Origin: an uncultured Collinsella sp.
GTDB taxonomy: Bacteria > Actinomycetota > Coriobacteriia > Coriobacteriales > Coriobacteriaceae
Assembly: GCA_900541725.1 (NCBI GenBank)
Contig: UQLB01000007.1
Span: 1 to 64,000, forward strand
Direction of reading: 5' to 3'
Length of the DNA stretch: 64,000 nt
In this document: piece after piece, positions 25,389-34,398 of the stretch
How positions within the stretch are numbered: the first letter of the stretch is position 1
Layout of the letters: every line of letters starts with the position of its first letter
Program-made: the position numbers and the translations under genes
Notes under the pieces: model-generated
What the model saw: only the letters and a program-made list of their open reading frames with translations
Told to the model about the DNA's origin: nothing
The model's database searches: none

Positions 25389-27541
25389 TACGACCCACCG
25401 CCAAAAGCACCCACCAGCGTGGCAACATCGACAGTGAGCGGGATGGAGCCGCCGCCGGGCAGCGGGATCTCCGCAAGTGTGAATATCGCGCCGCTGATGG
25501 TGCGCTCGACGTGATATTCCAAGGCCTCGCAAAGCGCCTTGGGGTCAGTCACGCCCAAGGGGATTTTTCGCAGGGTATCTTGAGCTTTGGAGATGCCCGC
25601 GATATCGGACCCCGGACTTTTGATGACATTGGCGGTATCGGTCAGCACCGGTTTTCGCAGACGCAAATCGCACGGTTCGAGCCCCAGCGCCGCCACGGAG
25701 AACGAAACGGTGTCACCGAGCCAGGACGCGATGGAGCCCAGCGCGCCGCTACTCCCTCCCAAGCCACCGATCAGCTCTCCCATAAGCTCGTCGGCCGCAC
25801 CCTGGATGTCTCCGTACCCCACAAGTAGGCGGCCCCAAACATCCATAACGCCATCGAGCACGCCGGCAACGCCGCCCGAACGCTCCTCCAGTGTCGAGAA
25901 AAACCGCGAGAGAACGTTATTTTGTGCCGTCGCATCATCGGGCGCGAGCACTGCAGCAGAAATTGCACCACGATCGCCAAGCTCAACTGCCGTGTTAAAC
26001 GAAGAGTTGAGCTCGTCGGGACTGGAGATGGCGCCCGAGACCGCAAAGGCGACCACGCCGTTGCGACCAGGCGGGGCGATGCGCGGGCGCTCACCCGAAA
26101 GCTCTTTGATGGCGGTATCGAACGCATTGCCCGCACGGTCGGCTTCGTCCTCGGTTTGACGCTCGAGTTCGAGTTCCTTGTTGCGACAGTCGACGTAGTC
26201 CTCCAGGGCGTCTTTAAACTTGTCAAAGTGATACTCGAAGCCGTTTTCGATAGAGGTTGAAGGCGCCGCAACAGCACCAAGCGACGAAACGCCAAAATGG
26301 CATTTGCTGCATTTATCTTGCCCATCGTAATCGGCAACCGAAGCAAATCCGCTCGGCGTTCCTTTCTTATAGTTAGGGCAGGTCGTCCCGTAATGCAGAT
26401 ACGCCTTGTCATCGTTCACGCTAGTCGGCCACACCGCATCGGTATAGAGTTCCGTCGCCCGGACCTCATCAGAGTTGCGCGGCAGCAGCGGAATATAGGA
26501 GGAGACCCTGTCTCCGTTCTCGGTTATATATGCCCGATCGACCTCCGCGCTCGCATAGGTATAAAACGCCTTACGCGCCGCAGACTCCGCCTTCATCTCG
26601 ACACTCGAGCCTTGGGGCTTCTCGTTTGCCAGACGCCAATGGTAGTAGTCCTTCGAGCGATCGAGCGCCACTTGCGGTTCCCACGTAACGCTCGAAGCGT
26701 AATGCGGATTTTGAACACCAGAGAGATCCGTCAGGCTTTTCGCACGCTCCCACATGCAAGAACAGCTGCTAACCGAGCCCTTGTCAGACCCACCACAATC
26801 CGCCAGCCAGGCGCGCTCCTTTGCCTTCGCCGTCTCCTCCGAGGCCTTCCGCAGCTCCTCGGCCGCACGCTCTAAATCATCTGATGTGTCTTTAATGGTA
26901 TCGGTCGAGATCTCGGACCCTTTGAGCGCAGCGAAGTCCGACTCGGATGTCCTGGGCACGGCAAGCGCCGTGCCGGTATAGGTCACACTATCGGTATCCT
27001 GCGCCGACACCGCCTGCGTGGCACGTGCGGCGATCAGATACGGCAGAGCCGTCTCGATTTTCTGTAAGCCTTCCGATGCGCTTTTGGCAAACTTATTGCG
27101 CGTTTTAATGATCTCAATCCCGGTGTCGACCATATTGCCGGCAACTGGTTCGGCACCTGGGATGAGAATGGCAACCAGGCCCGTCCCGATTGTGGCAAAC
27201 CCCGCTAGCCCCAGACTCAAGATGCTCGCATCAACCACCGTGGCAGCCGTGTGATAGGACGACACCACGTTGGCACCCGCCAACGCGCCGCTATCGGCCG
27301 CCACCTGGGTATCCCCGGCACGCGACATGCTCCATATCGCCGCGGTCGACGAAAACAACAACGTGAGCACCACTAGGATGACCACGGCAGAAGAAAGCGT
27401 GGTGTAGGCACCGTCTTCGATAAACAGGTCGATACCGGCTCGACCCATAAAGCCGCCTCGCTTGCGATGGCAGCTCGGACGGCGCGTCAAAACGCGTCTA
27501 GACCAGAAACGCTTAATCCCATGCAGCAATCCACGAATCAT
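25388..27541 (-). CDS. TadG-like pilus-associated membrane protein
   Basis: This protein is up to 717 residues. After a basic stretch comes a TadG/TadE-type helix (TTLSSAVVILVVLTLLFSSTAAIWSM) and the typical TQVAADSGALAGANVV that follows it in TadG proteins. A very long extracytoplasmic region follows, with helical E/K-rich segments and several cysteine pairs (DCGGSDKGSVSSCSC, KCSKCHFG). GGAGGGAG favours ATG 27541, inside the previous gene; a second ATG at 27448 with GAGG is possible. Role: surface or anchoring component of the Tad pilus, by context. Confidence 0.75.
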   Translation of the reverse strand: MIRGLLHGIKRFWSRRVLTRRPSCHRKRGGFMGRAGIDLFIEDGAYTTLSSAVVILVVLTLLFSSTAAIWSMSRAGDTQVAADSGALAGANVVSSYHTAATVVDASILSLGLAGFATIGTGLVAILIPGAEPVAGNMVDTGIEIIKTRNKFAKSASEGLQKIETALPYLIAARATQAVSAQDTDSVTYTGTALAVPRTSESDFAALKGSEISTDTIKDTSDDLERAAEELRKASEETAKAKERAWLADCGGSDKGSVSSCSCMWERAKSLTDLSGVQNPHYASSVTWEPQVALDRSKDYYHWRLANEKPQGSSVEMKAESAARKAFYTYASAEVDRAYITENGDRVSSYIPLLPRNSDEVRATELYTDAVWPTSVNDDKAYLHYGTTCPNYKKGTPSGFASVADYDGQDKCSKCHFGVSSLGAVAAPSTSIENGFEYHFDKFKDALEDYVDCRNKELELERQTEDEADRAGNAFDTAIKELSGERPRIAPPGRNGVVAFAVSGAISSPDELNSSFNTAVELGDRGAISAAVLAPDDATAQNNVLSRFFSTLEERSGGVAGVLDGVMDVWGRLLVGYGDIQGAADELMGELIGGLGGSSGALGSIASWLGDTVSFSVAALGLEPCDLRLRKPVLTDTANVIKSPGSDIAGISKAQDTLRKIPLGVTDPKALCEALEYHVERTISGAIFTLAEIPLPGGGSIPLTVDVATLVGAFGGGS

Positions 27542-28049
27542 AATCTCCCTCCAGCCATTCGGGACGTGATTGATACGAGACATCGACCTTGAGCTCAACG
27601 TAGCCGCCCTCGGCGGTACCACCCATAACCTGCGCAAACGCACCGATCACAGGCAACGGCTTGACCTCGCCGGAAACGGACACGGACGAGACGCCGCCCG
27701 CATCGGCCCGGCTAAGCTCGACATCCCACGACAACGGCCCGCCGGCATGAAAGATCGAAACGTTGGGCACTGCGGCAAGCCGGCGGAGGGTGAACTCCTT
27801 AAGATCGTCGTCCTCCGCCGTCGTCGTGGTCATGAGCCGCGCGGTCTCGGCGGCGGCAGACTCCATGACCGCGCGCGTATAAAGCAGGCACACCGGTTGC
27901 AGTGCGAGAAGGATGAGCGTCAGAAACGTCGGCAGCAAAAAAGCGGCCTCGACCGTAGACTGCGCCCGGTCCTCGCGCGCGATATCAATACAACGCGATG
28001 TCCTTAGCGCCCGCAGCGGCGTCGATAACCGACGTCGAGGCAACGCCAT
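27513..28049 (-). CDS. TadE-like pseudopilin
   Basis: About 178 residues. The diagnostic part is REDRAQSTVEAAFLLPTFLTLILLALQPVCLLY, a TadE prepilin-type leader and helix, then a soluble domain ending near YDSWIAAWD. The true start is uncertain: no good ATG lies next to the leader, and the ATG at 28049 (or TTG at 28043) overlaps the preceding gene by about 60 bp. It lies between the small Flp-like gene and the TadG-like gene. Confidence 0.75.
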   Translation of the reverse strand: MALPRRRLSTPLRALRTSRCIDIAREDRAQSTVEAAFLLPTFLTLILLALQPVCLLYTRAVMESAAAETARLMTTTTAEDDDLKEFTLRRLAAVPNVSIFHAGGPLSWDVELSRADAGGVSSVSVSGEVKPLPVIGAFAQVMGGTAEGGYVELKVDVSYQSRPEWLEGDYDSWIAAWD

Positions 28050-28203
28050 GGGATGCCGCCCGCTCAACCAGCGCCGCCAAGCGTCCATCGGTGCCAGCAC
28101 GCCAAAGTCCCACAATCGCCAGCACGATCGATAACAGCGCCACCGTGACGATGGCGTATTCGACCGTCGCCTGGGCAGATTCCTCACGCAGAATGCCATG
28201 CAT
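27985..28203 (-). CDS. Small Flp/TadE-type pilin-like protein
   Basis: This 72-residue protein has a short leader and the sequence REESAQATVEYAIVTVALLSIVLAIVGLW, the same pattern as the Flp pilin 600 bp upstream, followed by a small alanine-rich domain. GGAGGG precedes the ATG. It may be a minor pilin. The cleavage site by analogy would fall just before ATVEYA. Confidence 0.75.
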   Translation of the reverse strand: MHGILREESAQATVEYAIVTVALLSIVLAIVGLWRAGTDGRLAALVERAASHGVASTSVIDAAAGAKDIALY

Positions 28204-28204
28204 T

Positions 28205-28768
28205 TCACGATCCCTCCTTTGAGCTTATTGTTTGCGGGACCAGACGCACGGCGCGCAGACGACACGAAGCATCGCCAGCATCCGCGGCAACCGTCACCAT
28301 ATCGACCCAGCCGCGCCCATCGCGCACGATGGCGCCCCATACGTTGCCCTTAATATCGAGATAGCCGCTCAGGGCGAGCTGGGCCGTTGGCACCTCGCGG
28401 TAGGCGCGTAACATATCCGCCGCTGCCTCGGTCATCGGTCGGTCCTCGGACCATGCAAGCCGGACCGCAATCGCGTTGTCCTCAGGTGAATCCGTCGCAG
28501 TGCCAGACCGCTTGTCGAGCGTCCGCAGAAAGGTTTGCGCCGTGACAGCGACATCCGAATCGTCCGCATCTCGCATCTCATCTTTTTGAGACGCCACCGC
28601 CGAATCTGAGTCCGAATCGAAGGCGGCCCCAGGACGCTGCTGCCGCGCGGCGTTAAGCCCCCAAAGCACCGCCGCTATCGCCACGGTCAGGCAAGCAAAC
28701 ACCAGCAGCACCCCGATGGGGCGCTCGCCCTCTACAGGCTGTTGATGCCCTCGCTGATAGCGTTCCAT
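28205..28768 (-). CDS. Tad-locus membrane protein of unknown function
   Basis: This 187-residue protein has one N-terminal membrane helix (GVLLVFACLTVAIAAVLWGL), an acidic disordered linker (DSDSDSAVASQKDEMRDADDSD) and a compact C-terminal domain of about 110 residues. Its start overlaps the flp gene by 37 bp. I do not recognise a family. Position between the major pilin and a minor pilin suggests an accessory pilus subunit. Confidence 0.65.
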   Translation of the reverse strand: MERYQRGHQQPVEGERPIGVLLVFACLTVAIAAVLWGLNAARQQRPGAAFDSDSDSAVASQKDEMRDADDSDVAVTAQTFLRTLDKRSGTATDSPEDNAIAVRLAWSEDRPMTEAAADMLRAYREVPTAQLALSGYLDIKGNVWGAIVRDGRGWVDMVTVAADAGDASCRLRAVRLVPQTISSKEGS

Positions 28769-28965
28769 AGATCTTGGACCTTGCCCTTAAATGCGACAAT
28801 GGCAATGATGGCGATCACCACGAGCACGCCGACCAAGATGGCGTATTCGGTGGTGCCCTGCGCACTCTCCTCCTGCAGTAGCTCCCCGGCATGCTGGCGA
28901 GCGCGAATTGACTGGCAAACAGCCCAGCTCCAGACCTTGCCAGCAACGTCAGTCATCGTGTTCAT
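28732..28965 (-). CDS. flp: Flp-type pilin
   Basis: This 77-residue major pilin candidate has a leader followed by EESAQGTTEYAILVGVLVVIAIIAIVAFKGK, with the Flp motif (G before TTEYA, E at position 5 style) and a long hydrophobic helix that forms the pilus core, then a short tail ending GINSL. GGGAGG precedes the ATG. It follows tadC by 10 bp. The leader of about 35 residues is longer than usual. Confidence 0.88.
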   Translation of the reverse strand: MNTMTDVAGKVWSWAVCQSIRARQHAGELLQEESAQGTTEYAILVGVLVVIAIIAIVAFKGKVQDLWNAISEGINSL

Positions 28966-28975
28966 GTATTCCTCC

Positions 28976-29617
28976 CTACATCATCCCGCCTGCTCCCAAC
29001 AGCGGGCCCAATATGGACAGAAGCAACGCCGGCAAGATGAGTGTGCCGGTGGGAATCAGCAGCTTGACGGGCGCACGCTCGATCTCGCGCTCGACCGCGG
29101 CGCGATGAGCCGCACGGATCTCGCGACTTTGAGCGGCCAGTGTCTCGGCAAGTGGGGCACCCAGGGCGAGCGCCTGTCCCACCGTGATGGCAAAGGTCTC
29201 GAGCGCTCGCACGTCCAGGTCGCGCGCGGCGGCCAACAACTCGTCCTCACGCGTGCCCACGCCCACCTGCCACGCCATGCAGGCCCGCTCAAGTCGAAGA
29301 GCCAGCACTGACCGGCGGTTGGCGCAGAAAATCTCAAGCGCCGCATCAAACGAAAGACCGGCCGAAAGACCCAAGCGCACAACATCGATCATCTCGGACA
29401 CTTCGCCGAGCGACACTCGCGCCGGGCCGCCCGCTCCAACCGCGCCCTTCATTCGCGCGGTCAGAGCATCGACCACCGAGCGACCCGCGGCAGCGACCAG
29501 CACCGCCTCGCGCTTGCAGGCCTCTGCGATCTTGCGTGCATCCGCCCGATCCAAACCCGTCGCGACAAATACACTCAGAGCGCACAGGCAAGCCGCAACT
29601 GCAACCGGGGCGCTCAT
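28976..29617 (-). CDS. tadC: TadC-like pilus platform protein
   Basis: This 213-residue GspF-domain membrane protein pairs with TadB to form the inner-membrane platform. It has an N-terminal hydrophobic segment, the cytoplasmic helices (LSAGLSFDAALEIF, ITVGQALALGAPLAETLAAQSREIR) and a C-terminal helix (LLIPTGTLILPALLLSILGPLL). Its start overlaps the tadB stop as ATGA, and GGAG precedes it. It is shorter than typical TadC (about 300), the N-terminal region being reduced. Confidence 0.82.
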   Translation of the reverse strand: MSAPVAVAACLCALSVFVATGLDRADARKIAEACKREAVLVAAAGRSVVDALTARMKGAVGAGGPARVSLGEVSEMIDVVRLGLSAGLSFDAALEIFCANRRSVLALRLERACMAWQVGVGTREDELLAAARDLDVRALETFAITVGQALALGAPLAETLAAQSREIRAAHRAAVEREIERAPVKLLIPTGTLILPALLLSILGPLLGAGGMM

Positions 29618-30540
29618 AGCTCCACCCGCATAATGCGCCTGATAACCACCAGGGCAACGGCGTTGAGGGCAAGACCCAGCACCACAGCGCCCGCGCCGGC
29701 AGGCGTCGCAAGACCGCGACGAAAATCTGCCGAAAGCAGCGCCAACACCGCGCACATGCCCGTCGGCATCGCCGCGACCATATGCGCAGACATGCGAGCC
29801 TGCGACGTCTTAACATCCAGGCGGCGCTTGAGCTCAATGCGCTCCCCCACCATGCTCGACGCCTCGGACAGTAAGTCGGCAAGCGGAGCACCGGTGCGCT
29901 GAGACACCTTAAGCGCCAAGGTCACAAGCGAAAGGCCAGGGGCGTCGATGCGCACGAGCAAGTCATCGAGCGCGTCGGTCGCCGAGATGCCGCAATCGAT
30001 TGCCGCCGCCACCCGCAAAAACTCGGTATGCACCGGTTCTTGCGCATGAGCGCCCACAAAGCGCATGCCCTGGGCCAGTGAATGTCCCGAGGCAAGCGAC
30101 ATGGAAAGTGCGGTAAACGCCTCGGGCATGGCCTCTTCTGCATCGTGTTGCTCGCGCCGGCTCTCAAAGCCATCCCGAGCGGCGCCAACGGCAAACGGAG
30201 CAACAAGTCCCAAGGCAAATCCGAGGGGCGATAACGACACCATCGTTAGTAAAATGCAGCAGACACCGCTCGAGAGCAGCAGAAACGCCAAACGCCCCGA
30301 AGCATCTTCGATCACGAGGCCAAGGCGATGCGCCGGAGCCAGCGATGCCCACGAACGGGCGATCTTTTTCAGCAGATCGTTTTCCACCAGCTCACGCGGC
30401 AGTTTCTCTGCCACCGTCTCGAGCGCCTGACGCGCCAGCTCCGCCGGCGGCACCTGCGGCACACGAGGTTCCGCCCCGCACGCCGTCGCGACAGAAAACC
30501 CTGCCAAACCCCCTACGACGAGGGGCACAGCGACCTCCAT
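29614..30540 (-). CDS. tadB: TadB-like pilus platform protein
   Basis: This 308-residue GspF-domain membrane protein has two hydrophobic segments near residues 85-120, cytoplasmic helices with FTALSMSLASGHSLAQGMRFVG and LKVSQRTGAPLADLLSEAS, and a C-terminal pair of helices. AGGAGG precedes the ATG. It begins 28 bp before cpaF ends, consistent with translational coupling. Confidence 0.85.
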   Translation of the reverse strand: MEVAVPLVVGGLAGFSVATACGAEPRVPQVPPAELARQALETVAEKLPRELVENDLLKKIARSWASLAPAHRLGLVIEDASGRLAFLLLSSGVCCILLTMVSLSPLGFALGLVAPFAVGAARDGFESRREQHDAEEAMPEAFTALSMSLASGHSLAQGMRFVGAHAQEPVHTEFLRVAAAIDCGISATDALDDLLVRIDAPGLSLVTLALKVSQRTGAPLADLLSEASSMVGERIELKRRLDVKTSQARMSAHMVAAMPTGMCAVLALLSADFRRGLATPAGAGAVVLGLALNAVALVVIRRIMRVEL

Positions 30541-31841
30541 TCGTCCACCTCCTCTTGTGTGAGCGTCCCCGACCGCAGGCCTTCTGCGATAAACGGCGGC
30601 TCGCGGTCAAGCGTCCAGGTGCGCTCGGCGGCATCGAAAGTCACATAGCGCTCGAGCTCTACGCCGCCCGACGCGGCGCGACGCACTCCCGAATACGAGG
30701 AGACGAAGCGCCTGCCATCGGCGTGGCGCTCAGACATCACGATGCCGTCGAGCGCCATGGCAATCTGCTCCTCGATGAGCTCGCTCGGCAGATCGATGCC
30801 ATAACGTGCAAGCAACGTCAGACGCACCACGGTCTCCTGTTCTGAGCCCGCATGAAGTGTGGTGAGCGACCCGTCGTGGCCCGTGTTCATGGCCTGCAAC
30901 ATGTCGCAGCACTCGGCACCACGCACCTCGCCCACCACGATGCGGTCGGGGCGCATGCGCAGGGCATTAGTTACTAGGTCGCGAATCGTCACCGCACCCT
31001 CACCCTCAATTGAAGCCTCGCGCGCCTCTAGGCGCACCACGTGCGGATGATGCGCAAACTTGAGCTCGGCAGAGTCCTCGATCGTCACGATGCGCTCGCC
31101 GGTGGAAATCTCGCATGACAACGCGTTGAGCAGGGTGGTCTTACCAGATCCCGTGCCTCCCGCAACCGCCAGGTCCTGTCGCAGCGACACCGCGCACGAC
31201 AGCAGCTGCGCATACCAAAGCGGCAGCGACCCCAGCCCCACAAGCTCGTCCAGTGAGCAGATGCGGTCCGAGAACTTTCGGATGGTGAGAATCGGTCCGT
31301 CAATCGCCACAGGCGGAATCACCGCGTTGACGCGATAGCCCGTTTTGAGGCGGGCGTTGACGATGGGGCTGCGTTCGTCGATACGGCGGCCAAGTGGCGA
31401 GATGATGCGGTCGATAAGCACACGGATCTGCTCATCATCCTCAAACGCATGCTCGATGGGGTACAAGACGCCGCCGCGTTCAAAGAAAGCCGAGCGGCAG
31501 CCGTTGATCATGATCTCGGTAACGGTGTCGTCCTCGATGAGCGGCTGCAACGGCCCCAAGCCCACCACGTCATCCAAAATCTCGTCGATGATGGTCTCGC
31601 GCTCGGGCGTCGCGAGATCGGTCGGTTCCTCAACATTGAGCGCCGCCTCCACCGCGGGACGCAATTCCGAGCGGGCAAGTGCCGGGTCGATATAGGCGCT
31701 GATACGCGCCACTTCGTCGTAACCCATGCGGTCCATCACGGCGCGCTTGGTGCGTCGTTTCACCGCGCGGCGACGCCCCGCATCTACAGGCGCTGCCGCC
31801 GCTGCAGCGCCGGCAGCCTTAATCCTCGTTTGCAGACTCAT
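30513..31841 (-). CDS. cpaF: TadA/CpaF secretion ATPase
   Basis: This 442-residue hexameric ATPase powers pilin polymerisation. Walker A is [14 protein letters not shown], the Asp box [10 protein letters not shown], Walker B region [11 protein letters not shown] and the His box [14 protein letters not shown] CpaF-type N-terminal helical domain of about 110 residues precedes the core. Its start overlaps cpaE as ATGA. Confidence 0.95.
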   Translation of the reverse strand: MSLQTRIKAAGAAAAAAPVDAGRRRAVKRRTKRAVMDRMGYDEVARISAYIDPALARSELRPAVEAALNVEEPTDLATPERETIIDEILDDVVGLGPLQPLIEDDTVTEIMINGCRSAFFERGGVLYPIEHAFEDDEQIRVLIDRIISPLGRRIDERSPIVNARLKTGYRVNAVIPPVAIDGPILTIRKFSDRICSLDELVGLGSLPLWYAQLLSCAVSLRQDLAVAGGTGSGKTTLLNALSCEISTGERIVTIEDSAELKFAHHPHVVRLEAREASIEGEGAVTIRDLVTNALRMRPDRIVVGEVRGAECCDMLQAMNTGHDGSLTTLHAGSEQETVVRLTLLARYGIDLPSELIEEQIAMALDGIVMSERHADGRRFVSSYSGVRRAASGGVELERYVTFDAAERTWTLDREPPFIAEGLRSGTLTQEEVDEWRSLCPSS

Positions 31842-33487
31842 CGCTGATCACCCTCGCGCGACCAGGGAAGGCGGATACGCGGGCGCTCGGTACGCGTTGC
31901 ACGGTCGGCGACCATATCGCTCCAAGGGCCGACGGCGCACCCCAGTTCCACGAGCATCTCGCGCGTAGCCTCGCGCACGCTGGTCGCAAAAGCGCTGGTC
32001 TGCCCCACTGCCTCGTCAGCGCGTCCAAACGCCATGAGCGCGGCGAGATCCTGCCCGCCATCGGCGATATGAATCTTGGAGCTCAACGCACAGGCAATCT
32101 CAAAGCGCATGGCGACGTCCTCGTCTGCCCCGCGCGCACCGAACCGGTTGAACACGGCGCTCATGCGCGTGCGCGGCACACCCACTCGACTTGCCAGTTC
32201 AATGACGCGCGACGCCGATGTCGCGGACGACACCGCCGCATCGCCAACGACCAGGCAGCGGTCGCTCGCCGCCACCGCAGCCGCCACGGCATCACCCCAA
32301 AAGACCGAGGTGTCGACAAAGACCACGTCGGATTCGCGACGCAGAACATCAAGCAGTAGCTCCACCGGACGTGCCATGAGCTCGGCTTGCTCGGGCGCCG
32401 CGACGGGACCCCAGAGCGTAACGCCCGGCGCCACGCGCATCGATGCGGCTACGATATCTGGCTCGGCGAGGACGCCCGCCGCCGACGGCTCGATAAGTGC
32501 CGCCATATCGCGCGGAGCATCGACGCCTAACAAGTCGTAAAGGTTTCCAAACATCAGGTCCAGGTCGAGCACGGCGGCACGCAAGCCCAACAGCGACGAT
32601 GTGTGTGCCATGGTGGCAACGATCGTCGACTTGCCGCAACCGCCCGAACCCGAAATGGCGCAGATGACCGGAGCTCGGTGCGGCGAAGCGGCAGCGTCTG
32701 CCGGCGGCATCGGAGGCGGCGGGGCGGGCGTCGGCGGCAGCGTCCCCGTCTCCCCCGCCGCAACCACACGCTGCGTCCAAGCCGGCATGGCAGCTTGTTC
32801 GGTCTGCGAGGCAGGCTCGTTCTGCACAATCTGCTCATGCTGCATCAGCGACAACTCGCCGCACCCGGCAAAGCCCTCAACTTCGTCGAGTTCATCCGCC
32901 AGATTCACGCCGTGCACGTATCCCAAATCTACAGCCGGGGAGTCGCCAGCATGCTGCGCCGGCCCTCCAGCGTCATCGTATACAAGGGGGTTCCGGGGGC
33001 GCCGACCATGCTCGGCTTCCGCTTTTCCATAATCATCAACACGCGGGCCTCTTGTAGCGCGAGGCGCCCCGGGTTCCCTATCAACAAAAGCATCGGGCTC
33101 AATCGTCATGCACCGATCGGAATCAACCGCTCCCTCGCCCGCGCGCCCGTTGCCGCATATACTGTGCGCAGCGATGACCTCGGTCGCCCCTGCGCGAAAC
33201 AGCCCCTCGATATCCGACGGATCGAGTGCTTCTATCAACACGACCACGCGACTCACGCGGCCTTCGGCCGTCAGGCGCGCAACAGTCTTGCGCACATCTT
33301 CGGTATCGAACAGAGACGCCGCGATGATGGCAGCCCCGCGGCGCGACGGAAACGCCCGCGCCATGGAAATCAGCCCGTCCAGGTCACCCACGCGAAGCAC
33401 CTGTGCACCCGCATCACGGCCCTCGACTTCCCGCTGCAACAGCCCGTAATCGCCGCACGCGCAGCACGCAAGCCAGATCGCCTTCAT
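31838..33487 (-). CDS. cpaE: CpaE/TadZ-like pilus localisation ATPase
   Basis: This 549-residue protein has an N-terminal receiver-like domain without a normal phosphoacceptor, a long low-complexity linker (residues about 130-255, rich in P, A, D) and a C-terminal MinD/ParA-like domain with deviant Walker A SGSGGCGKSTIVATMAH and LDLDLMFGNLYDLLGV. The ATG at 33487 overlaps the cpaB stop, and GGAGG precedes it. TadZ proteins place the Tad machine at a cell site. Confidence 0.85.
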   Translation of the reverse strand: MKAIWLACCACGDYGLLQREVEGRDAGAQVLRVGDLDGLISMARAFPSRRGAAIIAASLFDTEDVRKTVARLTAEGRVSRVVVLIEALDPSDIEGLFRAGATEVIAAHSICGNGRAGEGAVDSDRCMTIEPDAFVDREPGAPRATRGPRVDDYGKAEAEHGRRPRNPLVYDDAGGPAQHAGDSPAVDLGYVHGVNLADELDEVEGFAGCGELSLMQHEQIVQNEPASQTEQAAMPAWTQRVVAAGETGTLPPTPAPPPPMPPADAAASPHRAPVICAISGSGGCGKSTIVATMAHTSSLLGLRAAVLDLDLMFGNLYDLLGVDAPRDMAALIEPSAAGVLAEPDIVAASMRVAPGVTLWGPVAAPEQAELMARPVELLLDVLRRESDVVFVDTSVFWGDAVAAAVAASDRCLVVGDAAVSSATSASRVIELASRVGVPRTRMSAVFNRFGARGADEDVAMRFEIACALSSKIHIADGGQDLAALMAFGRADEAVGQTSAFATSVREATREMLVELGCAVGPWSDMVADRATRTERPRIRLPWSREGDQR

Positions 33488-34146
33488 CACTCGTCGCCTC
33501 CGCTCTTTTTGCCGCGCGCCGTGGCGGGAATCGTCAAGCTGACCGTTCCCTTGCCCGAGGCTCCCAGCAGTTCCTTGACGTCTTCGGGGTCAGCCGCCAG
33601 CGTCACCCATTCGATCTTGCCCTCGCGCGTGGCACCGGAATCCTCACTGGTATCGATCACGTGCGCGCCGCACAGTCGATCGGTTACGCCATCTTTTTGC
33701 ACGTACACGTCCACATAGCTGCCCACGCCCGTGGCACCGCCGACCGAGTGCTCGGCATCGACCGCCACCGAAACGGCGACCTTGCCCTTAGGCACCTCGA
33801 GCTTGTGGCTCTCGGCCTTGGTGTAGACATTGCAGATCACGGCGTTTTTGGGAATACGCGAAGTCGTCACGTCGCCGCGCACCTGGCGCAGCTCGGTCGC
33901 CGCGTCACGCGGCAGCAGGCTCGTCAGCCATTCCTGGGTTATGACATTGGTCTCATCGAGGGTCTCGCCCACATCGATATCGCGCGCCGCGACGCATACC
34001 TCGACGCGATCGCCACCGTACTTGGCCAAGGTCTCAGCCTGGACCTGTTCGGCTTGCGAGCGGATCGACGAGCCGTAAACCATGCAGAGCAGAGCAGCGA
34101 GCACGCCCGCGACCAGACTGATGGCGATGCGCTTGCTCTTGTTCAC
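33487..34146 (-). CDS. cpaB: CpaB/RcpC-like SAF-domain pilus protein
   Basis: This 219-residue protein has one N-terminal membrane helix (IAISLVAGVLAALLCMVYG), a SAF domain starting EVCVAARDIDVGETLDETNV and a following RcpC-type beta domain. GGAG selects a GTG at 34146; an ATG five codons upstream has no site. It is the first gene of the Tad operon. Confidence 0.85.
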   Translation of the reverse strand: MNKSKRIAISLVAGVLAALLCMVYGSSIRSQAEQVQAETLAKYGGDRVEVCVAARDIDVGETLDETNVITQEWLTSLLPRDAATELRQVRGDVTTSRIPKNAVICNVYTKAESHKLEVPKGKVAVSVAVDAEHSVGGATGVGSYVDVYVQKDGVTDRLCGAHVIDTSEDSGATREGKIEWVTLAADPEDVKELLGASGKGTVSLTIPATARGKKSGGDE

Positions 34147-34220
34147 GGCCGCTCCTCTCATGGCAGTGCCGGGCGAATGCCCGTACCACCATTGTCTGGG
34201 CGGTCAGAGTGCAAAGCGGC

Positions 34221-34308
34221 GCAATCGCGATCTTGGTTTTCGATGTCAAACCAATCGCCGACCAAAAGCTGACCAGCCCGTCAAGCTCATGGCAAGGTTT
34301 TGGTCAGC
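34221..34308 (-). promoter_or_regulatory. Promoter region of the Tad operon with inverted repeat
   Basis: TTGACA on the minus strand (34244-34249) is a perfect -35 box, about 100 bp before cpaB; the -10 at 17 bp (GATTGC) is poor. Upstream of it GCTGACCA (34268-34275) and TGGTCAGC (34301-34308) form an exact inverted repeat. A weak -10 plus an upstream symmetric site suggests activator control. The rest of the 250-bp gap shows nothing more. Confidence 0.45.
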
Positions 34309-34345
34309 ACGTCAGCAAACTGCATGTTTCGAGGCTTTTTCGCAG

Positions 34346-34383
34346 CAAAAAAGCCGTCTCCCGAACAGTTGGGAGACGGCTGT
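34346..34383 (-). terminator. Terminator of rsgA
   Basis: GCCGTCTCCC and GGGAGACGGC pair perfectly (10 bp) and six T follow on the minus strand, just after the rsgA stop. Confidence 0.92.
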
Positions 34384-34398
34384 CATAGGAAAAATCAA

